Below are positions 25,288 to 32,016 of a stretch of DNA of 36,157 bases, one piece after another. The notes under the pieces are model-generated. The model made no database searches. It saw only the letters and a list, made by a program, of their open reading frames with translations, and was not told the DNA's origin. Where the stretch lies: the IMG/VR virus record IMGVR_UViG_3300031933_000243, positions 1-36,157 of that record. One strand, given 5' to 3'. The translations under genes and the position numbers were made by a program. Origin of the DNA: a virus. Within the stretch, counting starts at the first letter, position 1. Every line of letters starts with the position of its first letter.

Positions 25288-25618
25288 GTATTGGCATTAG
25301 AAAATTTCCAGCCAATTCGTTTGCTAGCGCAACCTGGATCGCCTGTTGGTGACGTTCCAAAATCACGCGCCATACCTCTACACTAACGGGCGGCCATTTT
25401 CCTGTAAAAACGAAATGTTCTTGCGCCGTATCGGCCTGGTCTTCAAAACGAGGCTCATAGGGCAAAGCAGCGAAATCACGGAAGTGGTTTTTAAAGTCGT
25501 TGTTCAAAGGCCAGAGGGCCTCGACAACTTCCCAACCTGATAGCTGAACAGGTGGGCTGTTTTGCCAATCAGGGCCGATGACTTCTGCGAAATATTCAAA
25601 CATCAAGACTTTATCCAT
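25160..25618 (-). CDS. Hypothetical protein of the lysogeny region, 152 aa
   Basis: Starts at ATG with GGGAGG nine bases upstream. The N-terminal 100 residues (MDKVLMFEYFAEVIGPDWQNS..., FVFTGKWPPVSVEVWRVILERH) look like a soluble folded protein rich in Trp and Phe. The C-terminal 43 residues lie over the rightward 60-aa gene. It is the last leftward gene after the repressor and so may be made in the lysogen. No family recognised. Candidate lysogenic conversion or exclusion gene by context only. Confidence 0.65.
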   Translation of the reverse strand: MDKVLMFEYFAEVIGPDWQNSPPVQLSGWEVVEALWPLNNDFKNHFRDFAALPYEPRFEDQADTAQEHFVFTGKWPPVSVEVWRVILERHQQAIQVALANELAGNFLMPIPSRLPKSARTGAAILYLLQKMRLPFEVADRANYSPDAKQPHP

Positions 25619-25665
25619 AGCGCTTAACCTCCCTATCTAAAATTCCCGCTCAACCAAAACTTGAT

Positions 25666-26328
25666 TCACTGCCTCGGTGAAACTTCAATAACACCCGACT
25701 TACCCGGCTCAAAAACACAGTTTGCTGTATATGGAATATCCACGCCCATGGCGTTTTGAGCATCAAAGTTCATGGTCACCACCACATTACTGGTCACTGG
25801 CGCAACATAGACTCCCGTGCCGGTAAAGGCATGAATATCCACCTTACTCGGAATCAGCGCATTCGCCTTGATCATCTCTGCACATTCACCAATTGCATCG
25901 GGTGTTGACCAAGCTTTCTCGGCTTGCGTCAAGAGTTTGTCGGCGGACTGCAGCTGAAACTCATCCATTGTCAGACGTTGGCCGTTGGTGCAGTCCACCC
26001 AGAAGTGGAGATGATCAAGACTGCTTTTGGAGGTGCTAAGCTCTGCCATCTCGACCCGATCACATTTCCCGGAATCGATTGCTTTCTCGGCAGCTGCCTG
26101 CCTGAATGCCTGAATCTCTTCGAGCCTGGAACCATACATAGCGACCGTCTTTGGATACCCACTTTGGGTATAAGGGGCGAGTGCACCTGATGACATGCGA
26201 CTGGAATAATCGCCATCCGTAACGGGTGGATACTCTGTTTTCACTGCCCTGACCTTATTGTCATTACCGCCAAACAGGACGTAGAGCACAAAGGCCATAA
26301 AGCCCAATAGCAAAATTACACGAATCAT
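25666..26328 (-). CDS. Membrane-anchored protein of unknown function, 220 aa
   Basis: One N-terminal membrane helix (MIRVILLLGFMAFVLYVLFGG) followed by a ~195-residue soluble part, probably periplasmic. That part contains four cysteines (in GKCDRVE, WVDCTNG, IGECAEM and TANCVFEP) that could form disulfides, consistent with export. GGAGGG precedes the ATG. It lies downstream of the repressor in the same direction, so expression in the lysogen and a role at the cell envelope, such as blocking superinfection, are reasonable guesses. No family recognised. Confidence 0.65.
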   Translation of the reverse strand: MIRVILLLGFMAFVLYVLFGGNDNKVRAVKTEYPPVTDGDYSSRMSSGALAPYTQSGYPKTVAMYGSRLEEIQAFRQAAAEKAIDSGKCDRVEMAELSTSKSSLDHLHFWVDCTNGQRLTMDEFQLQSADKLLTQAEKAWSTPDAIGECAEMIKANALIPSKVDIHAFTGTGVYVAPVTSNVVVTMNFDAQNAMGVDIPYTANCVFEPGKSGVIEVSPRQ

Positions 26329-26337
26329 ATTCCCTCC

Positions 26338-26787
26338 TTAGATCATTTGCAGCGCCAAACCCGCGGTCATTCCCATTATGAACAGCAGCCCGGCATACTC
26401 AGGGAATTCAGCCATCCAAGTGACAACACCACCCTTTGAAACCCTATCTTCGAGCGTAGAGGGGTCGTCTGAAAGGTCTGGCTCAGGCGGTGCTTCCCCA
26501 GCCAACTGGTGCTTCAAGCTGCAGCGTTCTTCCAGCAGACCAAGGATAAAATGCGCCTGGTCTCGGTGCTCGATATGCAGCTGATTTACCCCCTCCACAC
26601 CGATCGCCTGATGTATGAGGCGCCAAGTCTCCCAAGGTGGCTCGCCATACTTTTCGGCAAGCGTTTGGACGCGGCTGTTTAACTCTTTCCGCTCATCCTT
26701 GGTTAAAAGCCGCCCTGGTACATTGTGGATCTGATAAAGATCCCGTGCTGCCACTTGGTTATTGCTTCCCTCAATTTCCAATTCCAT
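26338..26787 (-). CDS. GSNNQVAARD-motif protein with ORF6C-like middle and C-terminal anchor
   Basis: Start chosen at ATG 26787, 13 bp after the repressor stop; the longer frame runs antisense-like into the repressor. The 149 residues show three parts. First is an N-terminal motif (MELEIEGSNNQVAARDLYQI) resembling the repressor's C-terminal NGNTVAGRN. Next is a helical middle (ELNSRVQTLAEKYGEPPWET, then IGVEGVNQLHIEHRDQAHFI) like the ORF6C domain of phage antirepressors. After an acidic linker comes a C-terminal hydrophobic helix (YAGLLFIMGMTAGLALQMI). Co-transcribed with the repressor by position. Membrane tethering plus a shared motif suggests a partner of the repressor or a signal protein; that is inference. 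Confidence 0.65.
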   Translation of the reverse strand: MELEIEGSNNQVAARDLYQIHNVPGRLLTKDERKELNSRVQTLAEKYGEPPWETWRLIHQAIGVEGVNQLHIEHRDQAHFILGLLEERCSLKHQLAGEAPPEPDLSDDPSTLEDRVSKGGVVTWMAEFPEYAGLLFIMGMTAGLALQMI

Positions 26788-26800
26788 GTCATATCCATCC

Positions 26801-27397
26801 TTACTTCTTGATGAAATTGCGCCCCGCGACAGTGTTGCCATTACCGGAAACGCTGAACGACGTATCGCCCCCGTTATCAATGATGCTGCCTTTGTTTGAC
26901 ACTTTGCCACCGCTCTTGGCGAACACGCTGGCCGTTGAACGCAGGGCTTTTTTGCCTTCCGGCGCACTCTTTCGGTAGTTTTCGATCAATTGCTGTTCAT
27001 CTGCCGACAACACATTCAGAGCCTCCATCACCAAGTCAGCATTCCGAAGCTCCAGCCCAGTCAGCAGCATCTGTACACGAGTCTGAGCTTCCGTATCCAA
27101 CCCCGTCAGCTGCGCCTTGTGTGTCGCATCTGCCACCGCATCCAGCCGACGTTCTAATTCCTGCTCACCATCAGAGCGGAACATTGGCTCTTCCCCTGTC
27201 GCCAAGTACTCGCCACGGACATTGAGCTTGCGAATCAACGCTTCGCTCTCTTCGCGCGTCAGGTTCTTAACTTTTCCAGACGTAATGCTTTTAACCCTAT
27301 CGATTGACACCCCAAGCACTTCAGCCAAGCCAGCCTGACGAAGCTTGCACTCTTTCATGATGGCTTTAACAAAAAACCTTATTTCACTTTTTTCCAT
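26801..27397 (-). CDS. Phage repressor (HTH, no peptidase domain)
   Basis: The ~198-residue protein has a N-terminal HTH (KLRQAGLAEVLGVSIDRVKS, about 18-38), a helical middle with an LxxxLNVLSADEQQLIENY stretch, and a C-terminal Gly/Ser/Asn-rich tail ending SVSGNGNTVAGRNFIKK. No S24 peptidase Ser-Lys domain is present, so it should not self-cleave on SOS. It faces the early operon across an operator region. ATG 27397 is preferred because AGGTG is four bases ahead; ATG 27400 is adjacent. It probably keeps the early promoter off and controls itself. Confidence 0.85.
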   Translation of the reverse strand: MEKSEIRFFVKAIMKECKLRQAGLAEVLGVSIDRVKSITSGKVKNLTREESEALIRKLNVRGEYLATGEEPMFRSDGEQELERRLDAVADATHKAQLTGLDTEAQTRVQMLLTGLELRNADLVMEALNVLSADEQQLIENYRKSAPEGKKALRSTASVFAKSGGKVSNKGSIIDNGGDTSFSVSGNGNTVAGRNFIKK

Positions 27398-27399
27398 CA

Positions 27400-27431
27400 T
27401 TCACCTTGATAAGTGAAATATCTTCACTTAT
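27400..27431. promoter_or_regulatory. Operator region: nested inverted repeats
   Basis: The strongest element is ATAAGTGAA (27409-27417) - ATATC - TTCACTTAT (27423-27431), perfect 9-bp arms. An overlapping dyad TTCAC (27400-27404) - N8 - GTGAA (27413-27417) uses the same half-site, and a further TTCACTT is at 27383-27389 inside the repressor gene. Repeated TTCACTT half-sites suggest several repressor dimers, or competition between the repressor and the gp16-like protein. Confidence 0.75.
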
Positions 27432-27434
27432 ATT
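27406..27434 (+). promoter_or_regulatory. Early promoter, rightward
   Basis: TTGATA (27406-27411), a spacer of exactly 17 bases, then TATATT (27429-27434): a good sigma70-type promoter about 60 bp before the first early gene. The operator palindrome fills the spacer and overlaps both boxes, so a bound repressor would shut it. A leftward repressor promoter must also be here but I could not fix its boxes. Confidence 0.75.
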
Positions 27435-27495
27435 TAATTCACACACACGCACTACCGGCCACACACCGGGATACACACAAACAGGAGCACGCATC

Positions 27496-27732
27496 ATGTC
27501 TCTACGTACCCCAGACGAAGTCCGCGCCGAGTTTAAGCGCAAGGGCGTCTCAATCAGCCAATGGGCTGCTGCCAACGGCTTTACCGTCAACATGGTTTTC
27601 GAAGTACTCGCCGGCCGCAAGAAAGGTGTTCGCGGTCAGGCTCACCGGATCGCCGTCAAGCTCGGCCTTAAAGAGGGCGACGTTGTCGAAGAAGCCGATA
27701 TCGCCAACGCGCTTCAGCGCAAATCTGCCTGA
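27496..27732 (+). CDS. BcepMu gp16-family DNA-binding protein (Ner-like position)
   Basis: About 78 residues from ATG 27496 (MSLRTPDEVRAEFKRKGVSI), with GGAG ten bases ahead; the open frame upstream of it crosses the promoter and is not coding. The sequence SISQWAAANGF, VNMVFEVLAGRKKGVRGQAH and IAVKLGLK matches the BcepMu gp16 family (a small HTH). As the first early gene it occupies the place of Mu ner and probably represses repressor and early transcription. Confidence 0.85.
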   Translation: MSLRTPDEVRAEFKRKGVSISQWAAANGFTVNMVFEVLAGRKKGVRGQAHRIAVKLGLKEGDVVEEADIANALQRKSA

Positions 27733-27743
27733 GGAGCCGAATC

Positions 27744-28019
27744 ATGACTGATCTCTACAACGCATACGGCTTCCCCATTAACGCTCCGGTAATCGGTGCT
27801 GACGAGCCTGCTCAAGCTGGTCAACCAACCCTGACAACATCGCTTGCGCATAAGGCTCGAAAGCCGCATCGGGCCATCGTCGCTGCTGTAGCGCGCTGCT
27901 CAATCCATCTGGGTTATGGCCGCCTGCAGCTTCGGATGCAGCCGCCAAATGGAGCCATGCCTGGGCCAATGCCTGCACCTGGCCTTCCAATTTCAGCAAA
28001 CGCTCATCGGTCGTCATAG
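27744..28019 (+). CDS. Doubtful short frame with transposase-like N-terminal peptide
   Basis: A frame 12 bp after the gp16-like gene with GAGGAG before its ATG starts MTDLYNAYGFPINAPVIG. The last 13 residues of this resemble NEYGFPMDAPVIG in the transposase (DNA at 31557 on), 10 of 13 identical. After residue ~25 the composition becomes that of an antisense frame (the reverse strand gives a better protein). It may be a short peptide, a remnant or a leader whose first part alone is meaningful. Confidence 0.3.
   Translation: MTDLYNAYGFPINAPVIGADEPAQAGQPTLTTSLAHKARKPHRAIVAAVARCSIHLGYGRLQLRMQPPNGAMPGPMPAPGLPISANAHRSS
27778..28017 (-). CDS. Possible antisense early-region protein, 79 aa
   Basis: The leftward frame encodes MTTDERLLKLEGQVQALAQA, then WLHLAAASEAAGG and a helical tail, a sensible coiled-coil-like protein with normal codon choice and GAGG nine bases before the ATG. 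It would lie opposite the early operon in the 400-bp space between the gp16-like and next early gene. If real, it is the only leftward gene inside that operon. If not, 27733-28137 holds only the short frame opposite and no other visible gene. Confidence 0.5.
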   Translation of the reverse strand: MTTDERLLKLEGQVQALAQAWLHLAAASEAAGGHNPDGLSSALQQRRWPDAAFEPYAQAMLSGLVDQLEQARQHRLPER

Positions 28020-28137
28020 CAGCGCCCTCGGTTAATCAATGTACCGAAGAGCCTAGCGAATTTGAAACGGTTTTACCTATAGCAAAAACCTTTTTTGTTT
28101 GGACGCGGCAACAGCCGCATGGAAATACGAGGTTCCA

Positions 28138-28605
28138 ATGAGCGCCAGACGTTGGAAACACTACCAACCCAGCAACATCCGCCGCGCCCTGGAGGGTTGC
28201 AAGGAGCATGCGCGTGAACGGCACAACATGAGTGTCGAGCGCATCGCAACCGAGATGGGGCTTGAAGATCACTGGACTCTGTACAAGTGGATTCAGACCG
28301 GCCGCATTCCAGCTACACAGATCATCCCGTTTGAGAAGGCCTGCGGCATCAATCTGGTCACCCGCTGGATGGCCGCACATACCGGCAAGCTGCTGGTCGA
28401 GATCCCGTCAGGGCGTCAGGCCACGGCTGAGGATATCCAGGAACTGCAGTCACGGCTGCACGAAGTTACTGGCCTGCTGATGCAGTTCTACGCCGGCAAC
28501 GCCGAAGCCGAAGACACCTTGGCTGGCATCCAGAACGCCATGCAGGCACTGGCCTGGCATCGCGGCAACGTGCAGCAACACGCTCAACCACAACTGGAGT
28601 TTTAA
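28138..28605 (+). CDS. Early HTH-type protein, 155 aa
   Basis: Start at ATG 28138 with an AGGT site six bases before; the TTG start further up lacks a ribosome site. The sequence NIRRALEGCKEHARERHNMS, VERIATEMGLEDHWTLYKWI, ACGINLVTRWMAAHTGK is a pattern I recall from early proteins of B3/D3112-like phages. The SVERIATEMGLEDHWTLYKW part fits a HTH. The C-terminal 60 residues are helical (IQELQSRLHEVTGLLMQF). Probably a DNA-binding early regulator; exact role unknown. Confidence 0.7.
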   Translation: MSARRWKHYQPSNIRRALEGCKEHARERHNMSVERIATEMGLEDHWTLYKWIQTGRIPATQIIPFEKACGINLVTRWMAAHTGKLLVEIPSGRQATAEDIQELQSRLHEVTGLLMQFYAGNAEAEDTLAGIQNAMQALAWHRGNVQQHAQPQLEF

Positions 28606-28607
28606 CG

Positions 28608-28913
28608 ATGGCAGACAGCTATGTCAGCAATACCGGGGTGAAGCACCTAAGGGCCATCAAGGCGCTGTCAGGTCACACGCTGGATGGGGTCAGCAATACC
28701 GAGCTGGCACAGGCGCTGAAGATCCCGGCCAGTGGTGTCACCCGCATTATGGCCACGCTGATCGCCGAGGGGTTTGCTGTGAAGCTGGACAACGGCCGCT
28801 TTGCCCCCAGCGTGGCACTTCTGCAGATCGCCCAGCGGACCGCCAATGAGCTGAGCAACGGCTCCGATCGGATCAACGAACTTACCCAGCGCATTGCTGC
28901 TGGCAGTCGATAA
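28608..28913 (+). CDS. IclR-type winged helix early protein, 101 aa
   Basis: About 100 residues: VKHLRAIKALSGHTLDGVSN, TELAQALKIPASGVTRIMATL and IAEGFAVKLDNGRFAPSVAL are a winged HTH like the N-terminal domain of IclR regulators, without the effector domain. A short helix tail follows. It starts two bases after the previous stop and has GGAG ahead. Probably controls early genes or transposition. Confidence 0.72.
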   Translation: MADSYVSNTGVKHLRAIKALSGHTLDGVSNTELAQALKIPASGVTRIMATLIAEGFAVKLDNGRFAPSVALLQIAQRTANELSNGSDRINELTQRIAAGSR

Positions 28914-28923
28914 GGACGGGTTT

Positions 28924-29253
28924 ATGAAAACAAAGAGTCAATCACCGCAAGACCAAACTATGCAGATTTTGGGCATGGCCGAGGCAGCCTTTAACCAGCA
29001 CATGATGGCGCTGGTGATGCAAGGCAATCCGGTGCGTGAGATGGCCCAAAACCATGACATCAAGTTTTTGGGTGAACATAACCCTGAGTTCAAAAACCCC
29101 TTGCTCACCGCGCTGCTGATACAGATTGCTGATCGTTTTGAATTGTTGATCCGTGAAGGGAAAACGACCACCCAGTCATTGAAAACAATGCGAATAGACG
29201 GACTTTTGGACCGCTATATGGAACTGACTGAACCAGGCGTGGAGGTGCACTGA
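28924..29253 (+). CDS. Conserved early phage protein, 109 aa
   Basis: I start at ATG 28924 (MKTKSQSPQDQTMQILGMAE) with AAGGA seven bases ahead. Helical protein with no membrane segment or known motif; middle segment FNQHMMALVMQGNPVREMAQ. It lies between two early proteins in the operon with minimal spacing. I cannot assign a function. Confidence 0.6.
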   Translation: MKTKSQSPQDQTMQILGMAEAAFNQHMMALVMQGNPVREMAQNHDIKFLGEHNPEFKNPLLTALLIQIADRFELLIREGKTTTQSLKTMRIDGLLDRYMELTEPGVEVH

Positions 29254-29254
29254 T

Positions 29255-30256
29255 ATGGATCGCGATAGCACAGTTGGCACACAAGAAGAAAACCACGAAC
29301 TGGAGCTTGATGCTCAGTCCGTGCAGGCAGTGCATGACCTGCAGAACAAGAATGCGGCCTTGCAGAGTGCGTTCAGTGAAGAGCAGCAGCACAAGAACGC
29401 GGTTGTTAACCAGCGTATTGGCCGCCGGCAGATTCTTACCATGTTCGAGAAAATCAGTAACGTTACGAATCTGGTTGATCTGCAAAAAATAAAGGAATCC
29501 AAGGAATACAAAGGGTTACAGATCAGCATCGATGGAGAAACTCGCAATATTACGACTTGGGCCGACTACTGCCGACTGGTTGAGGGGCGTTCTGTCGAAT
29601 CCATCGACCTCGATCTGCAGAACCTCAATGCCTTCGGCGAAGAGTTGTTTGAGTCGATGCGCCAGGTCGGTATCGGCCCCGGGAAGATGCGAACCCTGCG
29701 CAAGCTGCCAGATGAAGATATTGCGCTGATCCAGCAGGCCCGTGAGTGCGATGACAAAGATCAGATCGCCGAACTGGTCGACAGCCTAGTGAGCAAACAC
29801 GCCCGAGAGAAACTGCAACTCGCCCAGGAAAAGGAGCAGCTCACCAAAGAACGTGACGACGCCCATGCAGATAAACAGGCACTCGAAGAGGTGGTCTCTG
29901 ACAAAACCTCCAAAATTCTGGACCTTGAGAAACAGGTCAGCCGCAAACGCCTGGAACGCCTGCCACCGGACGAAGAGAGCCAGCAACTGCGCGAGGAAGC
30001 CAACAACCTGTTATTCGATACCGAAACAACTATTCGCCAGCTGGTAGCACCGCTGGAACAGGTGGTAGCCCACGCCAACGATCACCAGCTGGATGTCGGC
30101 CACTGGCTGCGCGGGCAGTTGGACCAACTGAGTGAAGCCACCGAGTACCTGCGTGAGCAGCTGGGCATGGTGACCTGGCAGCAATCAACTGACCCGGATC
30201 TGGATGGCGAACAGTGGGACGGTCAGGTCATTGATGCGGAGAGGACAGTGCAATGA
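29255..30256 (+). CDS. Coiled-coil early protein preceding the transposase, 333 aa
   Basis: The middle has a compact domain (QRIGRRQILTMFEKISNVTN to NLNAFGEELFESMRQVGIGP, about 53-143). A long Lys/Glu-rich coiled coil follows at about 175-245 (HAREKLQLAQEKEQLTKERD...) and a helical C-terminus. The gene ends in an ATGA overlap with the transposase, so it is co-translated with it. Coiled-coil proteins at this place occur in related Mu-like phages, but I know of no role. It may help transposition or early host takeover. Confidence 0.7.
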   Translation: MDRDSTVGTQEENHELELDAQSVQAVHDLQNKNAALQSAFSEEQQHKNAVVNQRIGRRQILTMFEKISNVTNLVDLQKIKESKEYKGLQISIDGETRNITTWADYCRLVEGRSVESIDLDLQNLNAFGEELFESMRQVGIGPGKMRTLRKLPDEDIALIQQARECDDKDQIAELVDSLVSKHAREKLQLAQEKEQLTKERDDAHADKQALEEVVSDKTSKILDLEKQVSRKRLERLPPDEESQQLREEANNLLFDTETTIRQLVAPLEQVVAHANDHQLDVGHWLRGQLDQLSEATEYLREQLGMVTWQQSTDPDLDGEQWDGQVIDAERTVQ

Positions 30257-32016
30257 ACACCTTGGCACAGGGGCAGTTCCTGCTCGACGTGGCACAACGT
30301 GCCGAACAGGCCGGTCATGGCGGCAAGACGGAGATCTACGCCTCTGCTGCCGAGCAACTGGGTGTGAGTATCCACACGTTGTTACGCAAGCTGTCGGAGA
30401 TCCGGCCCAGTACCCGTAAACGCCGTGAAGACGCGGGACAGAGCGCCTTATCACGTGATGATGCCAAGGCGATCTCGGCCTACATGATGGACAGCCGCCG
30501 CAAGAATGGTAAGCGCCTGTCCTCCCTGGAGGATGCGGTGGAGGTACTGCGGGCCAACGGTGAGATCGAGGCTGGCCGGGTGGATGATGAGACCGGCGAG
30601 TTCTGCCCGCTATCGCTGTCGGCCATCAACCGTGCCCTGTACCAGTACAACCTGCACCCGGAGCAGCTGCGCCGCCCCAGCCCTAAACAAGTGCTGGCCA
30701 GCAAGCATCCGAACCATGTATGGCAAATCGACCCGTCGCTGTGCGTGCTCTATTACCTGCCCACCAAGGCCGGTGAAGCTCTGCAGGTGATGGACGAAGC
30801 CAAGTTCTACAAGAACAAACCGGGCAATATCCGCCGTATCGAGAAGGAGCGGGTCTGGCGTTACGTCATCACCGACCACACCAGTGGCGTGATCTTTGTG
30901 CACTACGTTCTGGGCGCCGAGAGCGGCGTCAACCTGCTGACCGCCTTTATCCGCGCCGCGATCAAGCGCGATGGTGACCCGTTCCACGGCATCCCCCAGG
31001 TGGTGATGGTCGACCCCGGCAGCGCCAACACCGGTGCGGTGTTTCGCAACGCCTGCCGGGCGCTGGGTATGCACCTGCAGGTGAACGTACCGGGACAGCC
31101 CTGGGCCAAGGGCCAGGTGGAAAAGGCCAACGATATCGTCGAGCGCTCGTTCGAGCATCGGCTGAAGTTTCTGGCGCATCCGCCCACCAGCCTGGATGAG
31201 TTGAATGCCGCCGTCGAGCAGTGGATGACCTGGTTTAACGGTACCAAAACGCACAGCCGTACCGGCAAAACCCGCTATGCCGTGTGGCAGACGATCCGAG
31301 CCGACCAGCTGATCATTGCACCTGATGCCCAGGTGATTCGCGCCGTAGCCATGAGTAAGCCAGAGGTGCGTAGGGTGTCGGTACAGCTGGAGGTGAGTTT
31401 CCGTGGCCGAGCGTATTCCGTCGCCGGTATTCCCGGCGTTCAGGTGGGCATGCAGCTGGAGGTAATGCGTAACCCCTGGCACGAGGATGTGGCTGGCGTG
31501 CTCTACAAAAACGAGGACGGCCGCGAGATTGTGCAGCTGGTACAGGCACAGGAACTCAACGAATACGGCTTCCCGATGGATGCACCCGTGATCGGCGAGA
31601 CCTTCCGCAGCCATGCCGATACCGCGCTGGAAACCAATCGCAAAGAGGTAGAACGCTTCTCCATGGGCGCCGGGAGCGATGCCGAGGCCGCCGAGAAGCG
31701 CAAGCGTGGCGCTACACCTTTTGCTGGTCAGCTGGACCCGATGAAACCGATTACTGATACCCAGCTGCCCGATTACCTGCCCAAGCGTGGTACTGAGCTT
31801 GATGTGCAGGCCCCAACCGTTCAGGCGCTGCGCCTGAACCATGTCGAAGCCGCCCGCCGCCTGCGCGATCGCCTGGGGGATGAATGGACGGGCGAACACT
31901 ACAACTGGCTGGTTCAGCGTTATCCAGAGGGTATCACTGAGGATGACCTGCCCGGCATTGAAGCCGCCATGCGCCGATCCAAACCGACAGCGCTCAGAGC
32001 GGTTGGAGGTGAATGA
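30253..32016 (+). CDS. DDE transposase (MuA-like)
   Basis: The 587-residue transposase carries out strand cleavage and transfer for integration and replicative transposition. The N-terminal ~60 residues contain an HTH (YASAAEQLGVSIHTLLRKL). The RNase H-like core has Asp160 (NHVWQIDPSLCVLYY), Asp254 (PQVVMVDPGSANTG) and Glu290 (WAKGQVEKANDIVERSFE), a D-D-35-E spacing. C-terminal part (about 350-425) is the beta-barrel domain of Mu-type transposases (VRRVSVQLEVSFRGRAYSVA), then a tail that probably contacts the ATPase. The core is shorter in D-to-E spacing than MuA and more like Tn552/BcepMu-type enzymes. Confidence 0.93.
   Translation: MNTLAQGQFLLDVAQRAEQAGHGGKTEIYASAAEQLGVSIHTLLRKLSEIRPSTRKRREDAGQSALSRDDAKAISAYMMDSRRKNGKRLSSLEDAVEVLRANGEIEAGRVDDETGEFCPLSLSAINRALYQYNLHPEQLRRPSPKQVLASKHPNHVWQIDPSLCVLYYLPTKAGEALQVMDEAKFYKNKPGNIRRIEKERVWRYVITDHTSGVIFVHYVLGAESGVNLLTAFIRAAIKRDGDPFHGIPQVVMVDPGSANTGAVFRNACRALGMHLQVNVPGQPWAKGQVEKANDIVERSFEHRLKFLAHPPTSLDELNAAVEQWMTWFNGTKTHSRTGKTRYAVWQTIRADQLIIAPDAQVIRAVAMSKPEVRRVSVQLEVSFRGRAYSVAGIPGVQVGMQLEVMRNPWHEDVAGVLYKNEDGREIVQLVQAQELNEYGFPMDAPVIGETFRSHADTALETNRKEVERFSMGAGSDAEAAEKRKRGATPFAGQLDPMKPITDTQLPDYLPKRGTELDVQAPTVQALRLNHVEAARRLRDRLGDEWTGEHYNWLVQRYPEGITEDDLPGIEAAMRRSKPTALRAVGGE

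Noticed and set aside
28062-28083. Second early promoter TTGAAA...TATAGC
   Set aside because: The spacer is only 10 bases, too short for a sigma70 promoter.
28036-28380. Leftward 114-residue frame
   Set aside because: Opposes the early HTH gene at 28138, which has better start and family pattern.
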